Assembly (NCBI RefSeq): GCF_009674765.1
Contig: NZ_WKKF01000013.1
Span: 1 to 64,000 of the forward strand
Reading direction: 5' to 3'
DNA from: Metabacillus idriensis
Lineage (GTDB): Bacteria > Bacillota > Bacilli > Bacillales > Bacillaceae
DNA: 64,000 bases
Shown here: positions 44,068-52,181 of the stretch, piece by piece
How positions within the stretch are numbered: the first letter of the stretch is position 1
How the letters are laid out: every line of letters starts with the position of its first letter
Translations under genes and position numbers: made by a program
The notes under the pieces: model-generated
The model's database searches: none
The model's input: only the letters and a program-made list of their open reading frames with translations
Told to the model about the DNA's origin: nothing

Positions 44068-45015
44068 CTACCGGATTCCGTGTGTCTTCATATAGTGAAG
44101 CACATTCTTGTAATCTTTATTTGTATCGCTGAAAGTAGCGTAATTTTTTGCGGTGGCAAACCATTCAAGGGTTGTGGGACTCCGATCTTTGGCTGATTTC
44201 ATCAAATCGGTATTGGACATTGGCTGAAGGGATCCCTGTTCAAGAGAACGCTCAATCGCTTTGGATATGGCATCATCGATTACCTGCGTTAAATCAGCCC
44301 CTGAGAAATGGGTGGTAACCTTTGCGATTTTAGACAGTTCAAGCTTATCCTGCGGCTTATCTTTTGTTTTGATGGAAAGAATCAGCTCACGTTCTTCTTC
44401 AGACGGCGGTGGAATAAACAGCAGCGAATTGAATCTTCCTGGACGGCGCAGGGCAGGATCAAGGTACCAAGGGGTGTTAGTAGCTCCGATAATATACACC
44501 TGATCGTTAAAAGACTGCAGGCCGTCAAGCTCAACTAAAAGCTGGTTTACTAGCACACGGTCATGATGCTGGTTCATGCGGTGGCGATTGCCTCCGAGCG
44601 CATCCAATTCATCAATAAACAGGACGCATGGTTTTTGCTCACGAGCCTTTTCAAAAATATCATGCAGATTGTGCTCGCTTTGTCCTACATACATAGAGAG
44701 AATGGCCTGCAGCTCCAAGTGAATGAAGCTTGCATCAATTTCACCGGCAATCGCTTTAGCAAGGAAAGTCTTTCCGCATCCCGGAGGACCATACAGCAGC
44801 AAGCTTCCTCCGCCTGTTTTTCCGTATGCCTGAAAAAACTCAGGAGATTGGATGGGCATAATAAAGTCCATGCGGATCCTCTTTTTGACGTCCTCAAGCC
44901 CACCGACATCCTCAAACGTTTCCTTAGGCTGCAGCGTTTCAATTAAACTGTTTTTGTCCTTATCAAACTGAATGACTTTTAAGTTTTTCCGTCTCTTGTC
45001 ATCTCCAGAGCTCAT
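44068..45015 (-). CDS. AAA family ATPase
   Basis: The 315-residue protein has one AAA module: FEDVGGLEDVKKRI, Walker A GPPGCGKT, Walker B VLFIDELDAL, sensor 1 IIGATN, and arginine fingers in DPALRRPGRF, followed by the small helical domain (GADLTQVIDDA). It resembles the classic FtsH/p97 AAA clade but has no protease or membrane part. Shine-Dalgarno TAGGAGGG sets the ATG at 45015. A chaperone or remodelling role with the downstream TPR membrane protein is inference. Confidence 0.87.
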   Translation of the reverse strand: MSSGDDKRRKNLKVIQFDKDKNSLIETLQPKETFEDVGGLEDVKKRIRMDFIMPIQSPEFFQAYGKTGGGSLLLYGPPGCGKTFLAKAIAGEIDASFIHLELQAILSMYVGQSEHNLHDIFEKAREQKPCVLFIDELDALGGNRHRMNQHHDRVLVNQLLVELDGLQSFNDQVYIIGATNTPWYLDPALRRPGRFNSLLFIPPPSEEERELILSIKTKDKPQDKLELSKIAKVTTHFSGADLTQVIDDAISKAIERSLEQGSLQPMSNTDLMKSAKDRSPTTLEWFATAKNYATFSDTNKDYKNVLHYMKTHGIR

Positions 45016-45124
45016 GAGATCCCTCCTATAAAACATTCCTCTTTGATACTAGCAAAATATGAAAGTTTTTCCAACAGTTAAAAGGGTAGAAGAGGGAATG
45101 CTTAAAAAACACAGCAGCCTTTAT

Positions 45125-45184
45125 TTGACATCCCAAATCAGAGCGTGTATATTGTAAGTATAGAAAATATCTCGAATTCAAGAT
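45125..45184 (+). promoter_or_regulatory. SigA promoter and MhqR-type operator, second dioxygenase
   Basis: TTGACA (45125-45130), 17 bp, TATATT (45148-45153); ATCTCGAATTCAAGAT lies at 45169-45184. The operator equals the reverse complement of 34707-34722 at every base. Confidence 0.88.
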
Positions 45185-45203
45185 AATATTTGGAGGGATA
45201 AAC

Positions 45204-46181
45204 ATGCAGCCGCTAAAAGGGATTCATCATGTATCGGCCATCACAGCTAAAGCACCTGAAAACTACGAGTTTTATACAAAAACGTTAGGCTTAAGATTAA
45301 TAAAGAAAACCGTTAACCAGGATGATGTATCTGTTTATCATCTATTTTATGGGGATGAGAAGGGAAATCCGGGGACGGAGCTTACTTTCTTTGAAATTCC
45401 AAATGCAGGACGAGTACATGAAGGGGTTAACAGTATTTCTGCAATATCCCTGCGTGTGCGGAATGACGATGCCATTGGATATTGGAAACAAAGATTTGAA
45501 GAATACAATGTGGAACATGGTGATATTGTTCAAGCGGGAAACCGCCAGACTTTGTCATTCAGGGACTTTGAAGGACAGCGTCTGATCTTGGTTTCTGATG
45601 AAAGGAATGCTGGAGTTGCTGGAGGAGAGCCTTGGGATAAAAGTCCGGTTCCAGCCGAATTCGCCATCATTGGTCTTGGACCTGTTAAGTTAACAGTTGC
45701 AGTGCCTGAGAGAACCATTGAAATTCTAACGGATATTCTCGGATTTAGAGCGAAGGGGAGTTATCCATCTGACGTGCCCGGACAGCCCGATATTTTAGTG
45801 TTTGAAACAGGCGATGGCGGGTCAGGAGCAGAGGTTCACATTGAAGAGCGCCTCGACCTTCCTCAGGAACGTCTTGGCCGCGGCGGCGTCCATCACGTTG
45901 CATTCCGTGTGGATAATGAAGAAGAAATGCATAAATGGATTGAAAAACTCAAATCTGAGAGAATTCCAAGCTCAGGATTTGTAGACCGCTTTTACTTCCG
46001 TTCTCTATACTTCAGAGAACCGAATGGCATTCTGTTCGAGCTTGCAACAGACGGACCTGGATTTGATACAGATGAAGAACTGAATCATCTAGGCGAATCA
46101 CTTGCCCTTCCGCCGTTCCTTGAAAATCGCCGTGCGGAAATTGAAGCTAAATTGAAGCCTTTGAATACGAAGTTGAACTAA
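45204..46181 (+). CDS. Ring-cleaving dioxygenase, MhqE/MhqA type
   Basis: This 325-residue two-domain glyoxalase-fold protein (GIHHVSAITAKAPENYEFYTKTLGLRL; GGVHHVAFRVDNEEEMHKWIEKL; ILFELATDGPGF) is a paralogue of the product of 34790-35719. It shares the MhqR-type operator, so both should be induced by quinones or catechols. GGAGGG precedes the ATG. It is a single gene with a terminator at 46183-46217. Confidence 0.9.
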   Translation: MQPLKGIHHVSAITAKAPENYEFYTKTLGLRLIKKTVNQDDVSVYHLFYGDEKGNPGTELTFFEIPNAGRVHEGVNSISAISLRVRNDDAIGYWKQRFEEYNVEHGDIVQAGNRQTLSFRDFEGQRLILVSDERNAGVAGGEPWDKSPVPAEFAIIGLGPVKLTVAVPERTIEILTDILGFRAKGSYPSDVPGQPDILVFETGDGGSGAEVHIEERLDLPQERLGRGGVHHVAFRVDNEEEMHKWIEKLKSERIPSSGFVDRFYFRSLYFREPNGILFELATDGPGFDTDEELNHLGESLALPPFLENRRAEIEAKLKPLNTKLN

Positions 46182-46182
46182 A

Positions 46183-46217
46183 AAAAAGCTGATCCGGTGA
46201 CGGATCAGCTTTTTGTC
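46183..46217 (+). terminator. Terminator of the second dioxygenase gene
   Basis: AAAAAAGCTGATCCG-GTGA-CGGATCAGCTTTTTG hairpin. Confidence 0.88.
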
Positions 46218-46242
46218 TTTATTTTGAGCCTGAAAGAAAAAA

Positions 46243-46347
46243 TATCGGCCTAAATTTGAGTCTTATCGGTATAACTTGACTGTCTATCAGTGAAACCTCG
46301 GTTTGTATCAGTGGAATCCGTCCGACTATCAGTAACCACTCTATATT
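46243..46347. repeat. Five 21-bp tandem repeats
   Basis: TATC(G/A)G begins units at 46243, 46264, 46285, 46306 and 46327, an exact 21-bp period. The rest of each unit varies. The array lies between convergent genes. Confidence 0.72.
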
Positions 46348-46398
46348 TATGTTAAGCCAATCCGTCCTTTCATCTGAAATTCACCAGCGTCAAGCGGT

Positions 46399-48114
46399 TC
46401 AAGACTGAAACTGCGCCTCATAAAGCCTGCGGTACCCTTTCCCTTCTGCCATCAGTTCATCATGTGAACCCTGTTCAGCAATGCCTTCTTTATTGACCAC
46501 AATGATTCTGTCAGCGTTTTTGATCGTTGCGAGCCTGTGGGCAATGACAAGGGTTGTCCTGCCTGCAGACAGCTTGGCCAGAGATTCCTGAATGGCTTTT
46601 TCCGTCTCGGTATCAAGGGCAGAGGTAGCTTCATCAAGGATAAGGATCGGCGGATTCTTAAGGAACATTCTTGCAATGGACAAGCGCTGTTTTTGCCCGC
46701 CTGATAATTTGACGCCCCGCTCTCCAATGACCGTATCAAGTCCCTTCGGAAGAGAATAGATCAGCTCTTCTAACTGTGCATGCTTCGCTGCCTGCCAAAT
46801 GTCTTGCTCTGTTGCATCAAGCTTGCCGTAAGCAATGTTTTCTCTCATCGTTCCGGAAAAAAGGAACACATCCTGCTGGACAATGCCGATTTGCCTGCGC
46901 AGAGAGCGCAGCGTTAAGTCGCGGATATCCGTGCCATCGATCGTAATCCGGCCATCGCTTACTTCATAAAAGCGGGGCAGAAGACTGCATAATGTTGTTT
47001 TCCCGGCGCCGGATGGACCTACGAATGCAATCGTCTCGCCTGCATGGATGGTTAAATTAATTTCATTTAATACTTTGTCCTCATTCTGATAGCCAAAGGA
47101 TACACCTTCATAGCGGATATCACCTGTTAACGATCCAGCGTCAGCTGCATCCGGTTTATCTTCGATATCAGGCTCAATATCAATCAGTTCAATATAACGC
47201 CTAAAGCCTGCAATTCCTTTCGGATAGCTTTCGATGATAGCGTTGATTTTTTCAATCGGACGGAAAAGAACATTCGTTAACAGGACAAAACCGATGAATT
47301 CACCGTAGGAAAGCTCATTTTGAATCACGAACCATGTGCCGCACACTAAGACGAAAAGAGTGACAAGCCGCATCAGGAAATAGCTGATTGATAAATTCAT
47401 AGCCATAATTTTATAAGCAAGCAATTTTGACAAGCGGAAGCGCAGGTTGTTTTCCTGAAACTGAGCTTTCTCGAATCTTTCATTCCCGAAAGCCTGCACA
47501 ACACGGATTCCGCTGACGTTGTTTTCAACACGCGCGCTGAAATCAGCAACGTCTGTATAGAGCTGATGAATCGCGCCTGTCATTTTATTATTAAAATAAA
47601 CGGCAAGGAAAAGCAGGAATGGAATCACCAAAAACGTAAGCAAAGCAAGTTTTACGTTAATGACCATCATCACAGAAAAGGCGCCTATTAACGTCATCAC
47701 TGCAATAAATAAATCCTCTGGGCCATGATGGGCAAGTTCTCCGATTTCCATTAAATCATTTGTAAGGCGTGAAATTAAATGACCGGTTTTCGTATTATCA
47801 AAAAAGCGGAAGGAAAGCTTTTGAATATGCTCAAACAGCTTTTTGCGCATATCGGTCTCAATGTTGATCCCAAGCATATGCCCCCAGTAGGTGACGACGT
47901 ATTGAAGGACTGTGTTTAATATGTACAGCAGCAGCAATCCTGCGCAAGCCCAGATAATCAGGTTCCAGTCTCCGCTTGGAAGGAGACGGTCAATAAAGGC
48001 ATTAACGACAAGCGGGAAGCTGAGCTCGAGAAGTCCGGCGATCACCGCGCATGAAAAATCAATCAAAAATAACCCCTTATAAGGGTGGTAATAGGCGAAA
48101 AAACGCTTCAGCAT
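46399..48114 (-). CDS. ABC exporter, fused membrane and ATPase domains
   Basis: The 571-residue half-transporter has six membrane helices (about 1-320) and an ATP-binding domain. That domain has Walker A GPSGAGKTT, Q-loop IVQQDVFLFSGT, signature LSGGQKQR, Walker B ILILDEATSALD and the H-loop AHRLAT. It should work as a homodimer to export a drug, lipid or peptide. The start MLKRFFAYYHPYKGLF matches the family; the longer frame to 48165 is not used. The Shine-Dalgarno is weak (AAAGG). A divergent TTAAACGTTT element lies upstream. Confidence 0.9.
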   Translation of the reverse strand: MLKRFFAYYHPYKGLFLIDFSCAVIAGLLELSFPLVVNAFIDRLLPSGDWNLIIWACAGLLLLYILNTVLQYVVTYWGHMLGINIETDMRKKLFEHIQKLSFRFFDNTKTGHLISRLTNDLMEIGELAHHGPEDLFIAVMTLIGAFSVMMVINVKLALLTFLVIPFLLFLAVYFNNKMTGAIHQLYTDVADFSARVENNVSGIRVVQAFGNERFEKAQFQENNLRFRLSKLLAYKIMAMNLSISYFLMRLVTLFVLVCGTWFVIQNELSYGEFIGFVLLTNVLFRPIEKINAIIESYPKGIAGFRRYIELIDIEPDIEDKPDAADAGSLTGDIRYEGVSFGYQNEDKVLNEINLTIHAGETIAFVGPSGAGKTTLCSLLPRFYEVSDGRITIDGTDIRDLTLRSLRRQIGIVQQDVFLFSGTMRENIAYGKLDATEQDIWQAAKHAQLEELIYSLPKGLDTVIGERGVKLSGGQKQRLSIARMFLKNPPILILDEATSALDTETEKAIQESLAKLSAGRTTLVIAHRLATIKNADRIIVVNKEGIAEQGSHDELMAEGKGYRRLYEAQFQS

Positions 48115-48210
48115 GCGACCACTCTTTCCTTTTCCATTTTCTATGATAAGTATAGCGACTGTCACCCTGTAAAAACAACGAAATTTTTATCTTATGGCAC
48201 CTAGTCTTAA

Positions 48211-48226
48211 TTAAACGTTTGTTTAA
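48211..48226. promoter_or_regulatory. TTAAACGTTT-type element between divergent genes
   Basis: TTAAACGTTTGTTTAA is partly dyadic and shares AAACGTTT with the palindromes at 50519 and 50575. It lies between the ABC exporter and the YqcI-like gene. Confidence 0.35.
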
Positions 48227-48312
48227 TAAATATAAAAAGGGTTTAAGCGGTTGTTTGCAGGGTATTTAATGAGGTATGAATGCTTTCTCACAATCTCTCA
48301 AGGAGTGAAAAG

Positions 48313-49050
48313 ATGATAACAAAACCTAAGTTCCTTTTAGAAAAAGAAGATATGACAAACCCTGAAATTGTCCCTGAATGGGTCATTCGGGAATATAAAA
48401 ATTTTCATAATGTCGTAACAGATAAAACCTTTCCATGTTATTTCGGGATGGCAGCCGAAAAAAAGGGAGAGCTCAGATATGCATACGTTTCAAAGGAAGA
48501 CTGGTCAAATCTGCCTGAAGCGCTGATTGCATTCAAGCAATTATTTGATGATGCGAAAAGACTGATCCGCCACGGATTATTTGTTTTCATAGAACCGGAG
48601 GAAGACGAAAAATCAATTCCTTATTACCGTGAGTACTTCTGGAATGTTCTTCAATATCTCCATGATAATGACAAAGAACCATGGCCGGAAGATTATCCAC
48701 ACGATCCGGATCATCATCTTTGGGCTTTTTCTTTCGCCAATGAGCCGTACTTTGTTTTTGGAAACGCTCCAGCCTATAAACAGCGGAAAACGAGAGATTT
48801 AGGAAACAGCTTAGTGCTTGGTTTTCAGCCTCGCCGCATTTTTGAAGGGCTAGAAGGAACCTCAGAAGGCGGCAGCATGTCCCGCGAAAAAGTGAGAGAG
48901 CGCGTAGAGAAGTGGGATCAGCTTCCGAAGCATCCTAACATCAGCCATTACGGAGACCCTGACCACAGGGAGTGGAAGCAATATTTTATCGGGGATGACA
49001 TCGAGCCGATCGAGGGGAAATGTCCATTCAGGTCACGGAAACATGAATAA
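48313..49050 (+). CDS. YqcI/YcgG family protein
   Basis: The 245-residue soluble protein has the family pattern: PCYFGMAAEKKGELRYAYV, a D-P-D-H-H-L-W-A-FSFANEPYFVF core, NLG-type RKTRDLGNSLVLGFQPRRIFEGL, and the C-terminal CPFRSRK. These proteins are found in Bacillus with no known reaction; the clustered histidines and aspartates suggest metal binding (inference). AAGGAGTG sets the ATG at 48313. Confidence 0.8.
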   Translation: MITKPKFLLEKEDMTNPEIVPEWVIREYKNFHNVVTDKTFPCYFGMAAEKKGELRYAYVSKEDWSNLPEALIAFKQLFDDAKRLIRHGLFVFIEPEEDEKSIPYYREYFWNVLQYLHDNDKEPWPEDYPHDPDHHLWAFSFANEPYFVFGNAPAYKQRKTRDLGNSLVLGFQPRRIFEGLEGTSEGGSMSREKVRERVEKWDQLPKHPNISHYGDPDHREWKQYFIGDDIEPIEGKCPFRSRKHE

Positions 49051-49054
49051 ATAA

Positions 49055-49090
49055 AAGACAGCTGCTTGTTGATCAAGCAGCTTTTTTAAG
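49055..49090 (+). terminator. Terminator of the YqcI-like gene
   Basis: AGCTGCTTG-TTGAT-CAAGCAGCT stem with TTTTTT. Downstream 49110-49240 is GC-rich with short inverted words (GCGCTT, GGATCC) and no gene. Confidence 0.8.
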
Positions 49091-49251
49091 AGATAAGAAA
49101 GTATAAAATTTTGCGCTTCGATGGCGAGCGGAATCTCTCAGGCTCCTCGTCCAGAACGGATCCGCAAGTATTGGCAAAAAGCGCCTTTTCTGTCGGATCC
49201 TTATCTGACATGCCTGCGCTAAACGGGCGCTTGCGCTTTTCTTATATGCAC

Positions 49252-50502
49252 CTATTTATAATTCTTAATATCTTTTAAAAGCACCCAGCAGACAAGCCCG
49301 ATTACAAATAGCGAAAGACCGCAAATAAACAGGACCCGTCCTCCGCCAAACTCATCTGTGAAAAAGGAAGCAACAGCTAATCCTGCCGGCGGCAGAACAC
49401 TTGTGAATGCCCCGATCATACCAAATACTCTGCCCTGAAGCTCACTTGAGACTTCTAATCTAAGAATGACATTTACGAGCAGTGTACAAAAAGAAAACAT
49501 AAAGCCAACCAATAGAATAAGCGGGATGCTCCATGCAGCGGAGTTTATCCCTCCAAGCAGCATGTAAAGCGGTCCAAGTCCAATCATGCTAGAGATAATG
49601 AGGACACCGCGGTGCACCAGTTTTTTTCCTAAAAACATAATGAGTCCTGCACCTGCCATGTATCCAAGCGGGATGCTCGCTTCAATCAGTCCAAACTCGA
49701 TCGGGCTTGCTTTCCATTCTTTGATTGCCATGACCTGAATAATCATAAGAGTGGTTGTGAAAAACAAGATAAGAGTAGGAGAGAGGATTGTAATGGCTCT
49801 TGCAAACGGCTCTTTCCATATATAAGTGAAACCAGTTATAAAATCCTGCTTGAATGTAGTTTTTGCTGCAAACGATGCCCGATGTTCAGGAAAATCCTTT
49901 ACGATGACGACAAGAATGACTGATAAAAGAAACATAAAAGCATCAATTAAAATAGCGGTGACCCCGCCAAAAGCAGCCACAATGACTCCGCCTGCTGCAA
50001 ACCCGAGAGTTCTTGCAATATTGTCTGCAAGACTCATGGCTCCTGTAGCGGTTTGGATGTTTTCCTTCCCGACTACATCGATGAGAGAAGCGTTAAATGC
50101 TGGAGCTTTAAATAACCCCGATAACGCAGTTAAAGCGGTTAAAAGAATGATGACCCAAAAAGGAGTCTGCACAGAAATCGCAGCGGCAAGCCCTACTACG
50201 AGCACGCACCGGATCATGTCAGCGATCCACATCATTTTTTTTCGGTTCATCCGGTCAGCTGCCGTCCCTGCAATGGAGGCAAAACATGTGCTGACGAGGA
50301 GATGAGTAATTAAAATCGCTGACATCAATGTCGCACTGTCATACGTCTTCAGCACCCAAATATTCAAGGCAATCGTGTGAAAGGTGCCTCCAAAAATCGA
50401 GAGAGTGTATGCTGCAAAAAGAGATAAAAATGTACGGTTGCGCCACAAGCTTAACGGCTTACCAACTATTGATTCTAATTGAACGGACTGGGGACTTTCC
50501 AT
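49252..50502 (-). CDS. MFS transporter
   Basis: The 416-residue protein has twelve hydrophobic helices and the major-facilitator loop GTAADRMNRKKMM between helices 2 and 3. It resembles Bacillus efflux permeases of the enterobactin-exporter/drug type. The substrate is unknown. AAAGGGG sets the ATG at 50502. Two near-identical palindromes lie directly upstream, so it is probably repressed by a TetR- or MarR-like protein not identified here. Confidence 0.87.
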   Translation of the reverse strand: MESPQSVQLESIVGKPLSLWRNRTFLSLFAAYTLSIFGGTFHTIALNIWVLKTYDSATLMSAILITHLLVSTCFASIAGTAADRMNRKKMMWIADMIRCVLVVGLAAAISVQTPFWVIILLTALTALSGLFKAPAFNASLIDVVGKENIQTATGAMSLADNIARTLGFAAGGVIVAAFGGVTAILIDAFMFLLSVILVVIVKDFPEHRASFAAKTTFKQDFITGFTYIWKEPFARAITILSPTLILFFTTTLMIIQVMAIKEWKASPIEFGLIEASIPLGYMAGAGLIMFLGKKLVHRGVLIISSMIGLGPLYMLLGGINSAAWSIPLILLVGFMFSFCTLLVNVILRLEVSSELQGRVFGMIGAFTSVLPPAGLAVASFFTDEFGGGRVLFICGLSLFVIGLVCWVLLKDIKNYK

Positions 50503-50518
50503 GGCAGTCAACCCCTTT

Positions 50519-50534
50519 ACTTAATCGTTTAAGT
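50519..50534. promoter_or_regulatory. Palindromic operator, copy 1
   Basis: ACTTAATCGTTTAAGT, one mismatch from the perfect palindrome at 50575. It begins 16 bp upstream of the MFS start codon. Confidence 0.6.
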
Positions 50535-50574
50535 GTTAATGAAGATATAAAATTCAGAGGGATATAGAACAGCA

Positions 50575-50590
50575 ACTTAAACGTTTAAGT
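50575..50590. promoter_or_regulatory. Palindromic operator, copy 2
   Basis: ACTTAAACGTTTAAGT, a perfect 16-bp palindrome between the divergent MFS and methyltransferase genes. Confidence 0.65.
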
Positions 50591-50708
50591 TAAGTTTACG
50601 TTCAACCTGCAATCCTGTCAATACAGCAAATTTCTTTCAGGTAGAGTTTAACAAGCTGTGTTTGGTGATAAAGATAAGAACAAGACGAATCCGTAAGAGG
50701 TGTCAGAC

Positions 50709-51323
50709 ATGTTTTCAGCATTCACAAAAAATTTCAGCAAGCCAAAAGGTTTTTTTGGAATCATTGCCGGCAAAATCATGGCACTTGAAAATCAAACGAT
50801 CAATAAATGGACGATTTCAAAATTACGCATTAAGCCAGGTGATCATATTTTAGAAATTGGATTTGGCCCTGGTTACAGTATGGGCTACATGCTTAAGAAC
50901 TACCGCAGAATTAAAATTGATGGCGTGGATGTATCAGAAACAATGAAAGAACAGGCTGAGAAGCATTTTGCATCTGACATTGAAGAAGGGAGAGTAAAGC
51001 TCATGAAAGCTGACGCAGAGAAGGTTGATTTACCGCATCGGACCTATGACCGAATCCTTTCCGTAAATAACTACACCATTTGGAATGATCCCCGCGCAGG
51101 ACTAGAAAACATCACAAGATCTTTAAAGCCGGGCGGAGTAATCGCCATCACAATGCAGCCAAGGGAAGAGGATGCAAGTGCAGAAAAGACAAGAATGTTC
51201 GGCCGCCAAATCCACGATGACATGCTTGCATGCGGGTATGAAAATATAAAAGTCTCGTATAAAAAAGTTCGTCCTGAGCTTACGGTTTGTGTAACTGCCA
51301 GAAAAAAGACGACTCAGGTTTAA
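50709..51323 (+). CDS. Class I SAM-dependent methyltransferase
   Basis: The 204-residue protein has the SAM-binding motif I ILEIGFGPGYSMGYM, motif II IKIDGVDVSETM, LMKADAEKVDLPHRTYDRILSVNNYTIW and the LKPGGVIAITMQP strand. The acceptor is unknown. AAGAGG 8 bp upstream sets the ATG at 50709. It is divergent from the MFS gene and may share the palindromic operators. Confidence 0.87.
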   Translation: MFSAFTKNFSKPKGFFGIIAGKIMALENQTINKWTISKLRIKPGDHILEIGFGPGYSMGYMLKNYRRIKIDGVDVSETMKEQAEKHFASDIEEGRVKLMKADAEKVDLPHRTYDRILSVNNYTIWNDPRAGLENITRSLKPGGVIAITMQPREEDASAEKTRMFGRQIHDDMLACGYENIKVSYKKVRPELTVCVTARKKTTQV

Positions 51324-51394
51324 GATAAATTTAAGATAAGAGATTCGTCCATCCTTGTCATAATGAAAAAAGGAAAAAAAAGGATGGTGATTGT

Positions 51395-51586
51395 GTGATA
51401 AACCGTAATAATATCGGTATAATTCTCTTTTTGACTGCTTGTGTCATAGCGTTATGCTATGTATTTATCTTTAAAGATACATCCTATGGAATCTACATCA
51501 GAAGGTTTGCCAGTATCCTCGGGTTGGCAGGCTGTCTGCTCATACCGGGATCGATAAACAAAGGAGTGGAAAAAAGTGAACGTTAA
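51395..51586 (+). CDS. Small membrane protein
   Basis: A 63-residue protein with two membrane helices (IGIILFLTACVIALCYVFIF and FASILGLAGCLLIPG). The start is a GTG after AAAGGATGG. It overlaps the cupin gene by 11 bp, which supports it being real. Function unknown. Confidence 0.65.
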   Translation: MINRNNIGIILFLTACVIALCYVFIFKDTSYGIYIRRFASILGLAGCLLIPGSINKGVEKSER

Positions 51587-52064
51587 AACATTCATGTTCA
51601 AGGACGACGGCAGCATCCCAAATAACCCGAATCTGCCTCTTCTCATTTACGAAGGAGCCTTTCCTTCAACAGAACAGTTCGAGTCAACGATTCTTGAGCA
51701 CGGCTGGTCGGGAACTTGGGTAGACGGTGTATATGACTACCATCATTATCACAGCACCTCCCATGAAGTATTAGGGGTAGTCAGCGGCACAGCAGAAATC
51801 CTTTTCGGCGGCGAAAATGGGACGGCCGTTGCGGTTAAACAAGGAGATGTCGCAGTTATTCCGGCTGGCGTTGGACATAAATGCATCGGAAAAAGCTCAG
51901 ATTTTCAAGTGATGGGAGCCTATCCAGACGATCAGGAAATGGATATGTGCACCGGAAAGAAAGAAGAGCGGCCGCAGGCATTAAATCGAATTCAAAACGT
52001 ACCGCTGCCTGAACACGATCCTTTATTAGGCAAAGGCGGACCAATGTTTGATTATTGGAAGTGA
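51576..52064 (+). CDS. Cupin family protein (YjlB-like)
   Basis: The 162-residue single-domain cupin has motif 1 YDYHHYHSTSHEVLGVVSG, with metal-binding histidines and glutamate, and motif 2 GDVAVIPAGVGHKCIG with the last histidine. YjlB-like proteins are likely metal enzymes or sugar binders of unknown role. The start is a GTG with AAAGGAGTGG upstream. It overlaps the small membrane protein gene. Confidence 0.83.
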   Translation: MNVKTFMFKDDGSIPNNPNLPLLIYEGAFPSTEQFESTILEHGWSGTWVDGVYDYHHYHSTSHEVLGVVSGTAEILFGGENGTAVAVKQGDVAVIPAGVGHKCIGKSSDFQVMGAYPDDQEMDMCTGKKEERPQALNRIQNVPLPEHDPLLGKGGPMFDYWK

Positions 52065-52095
52065 AAGCAGGCTGGTTTGTCCTGCTTTCACTTCC
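52063..52095 (+). terminator. Terminator of the cupin gene
   Basis: GTGAAAGCAGG-CTGGTTTGT-CCTGCTTTCAC stem at the cupin stop. The T run is poor. Confidence 0.6.
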
Positions 52096-52102
52096 ATATT
52101 AA

Positions 52103-52132
52103 TTGACATCTAATCCTATCATCGTGTAATAT
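52103..52132 (+). promoter_or_regulatory. SigA promoter of the aldehyde dehydrogenase gene
   Basis: TTGACA (52103-52108), 18 bp, TAATAT (52127-52132). Confidence 0.7.
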
Positions 52133-52181
52133 ATGTTTATAAGATTAAACATATAAACACTTTAAGAGGTGGATGAAATAA

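Noticed and set aside
49110-49250. GC-rich segment with inverted words between the YqcI-like and MFS genes
   Set aside because: The inverted words are short and scattered, without a clear stem or known RNA consensus.
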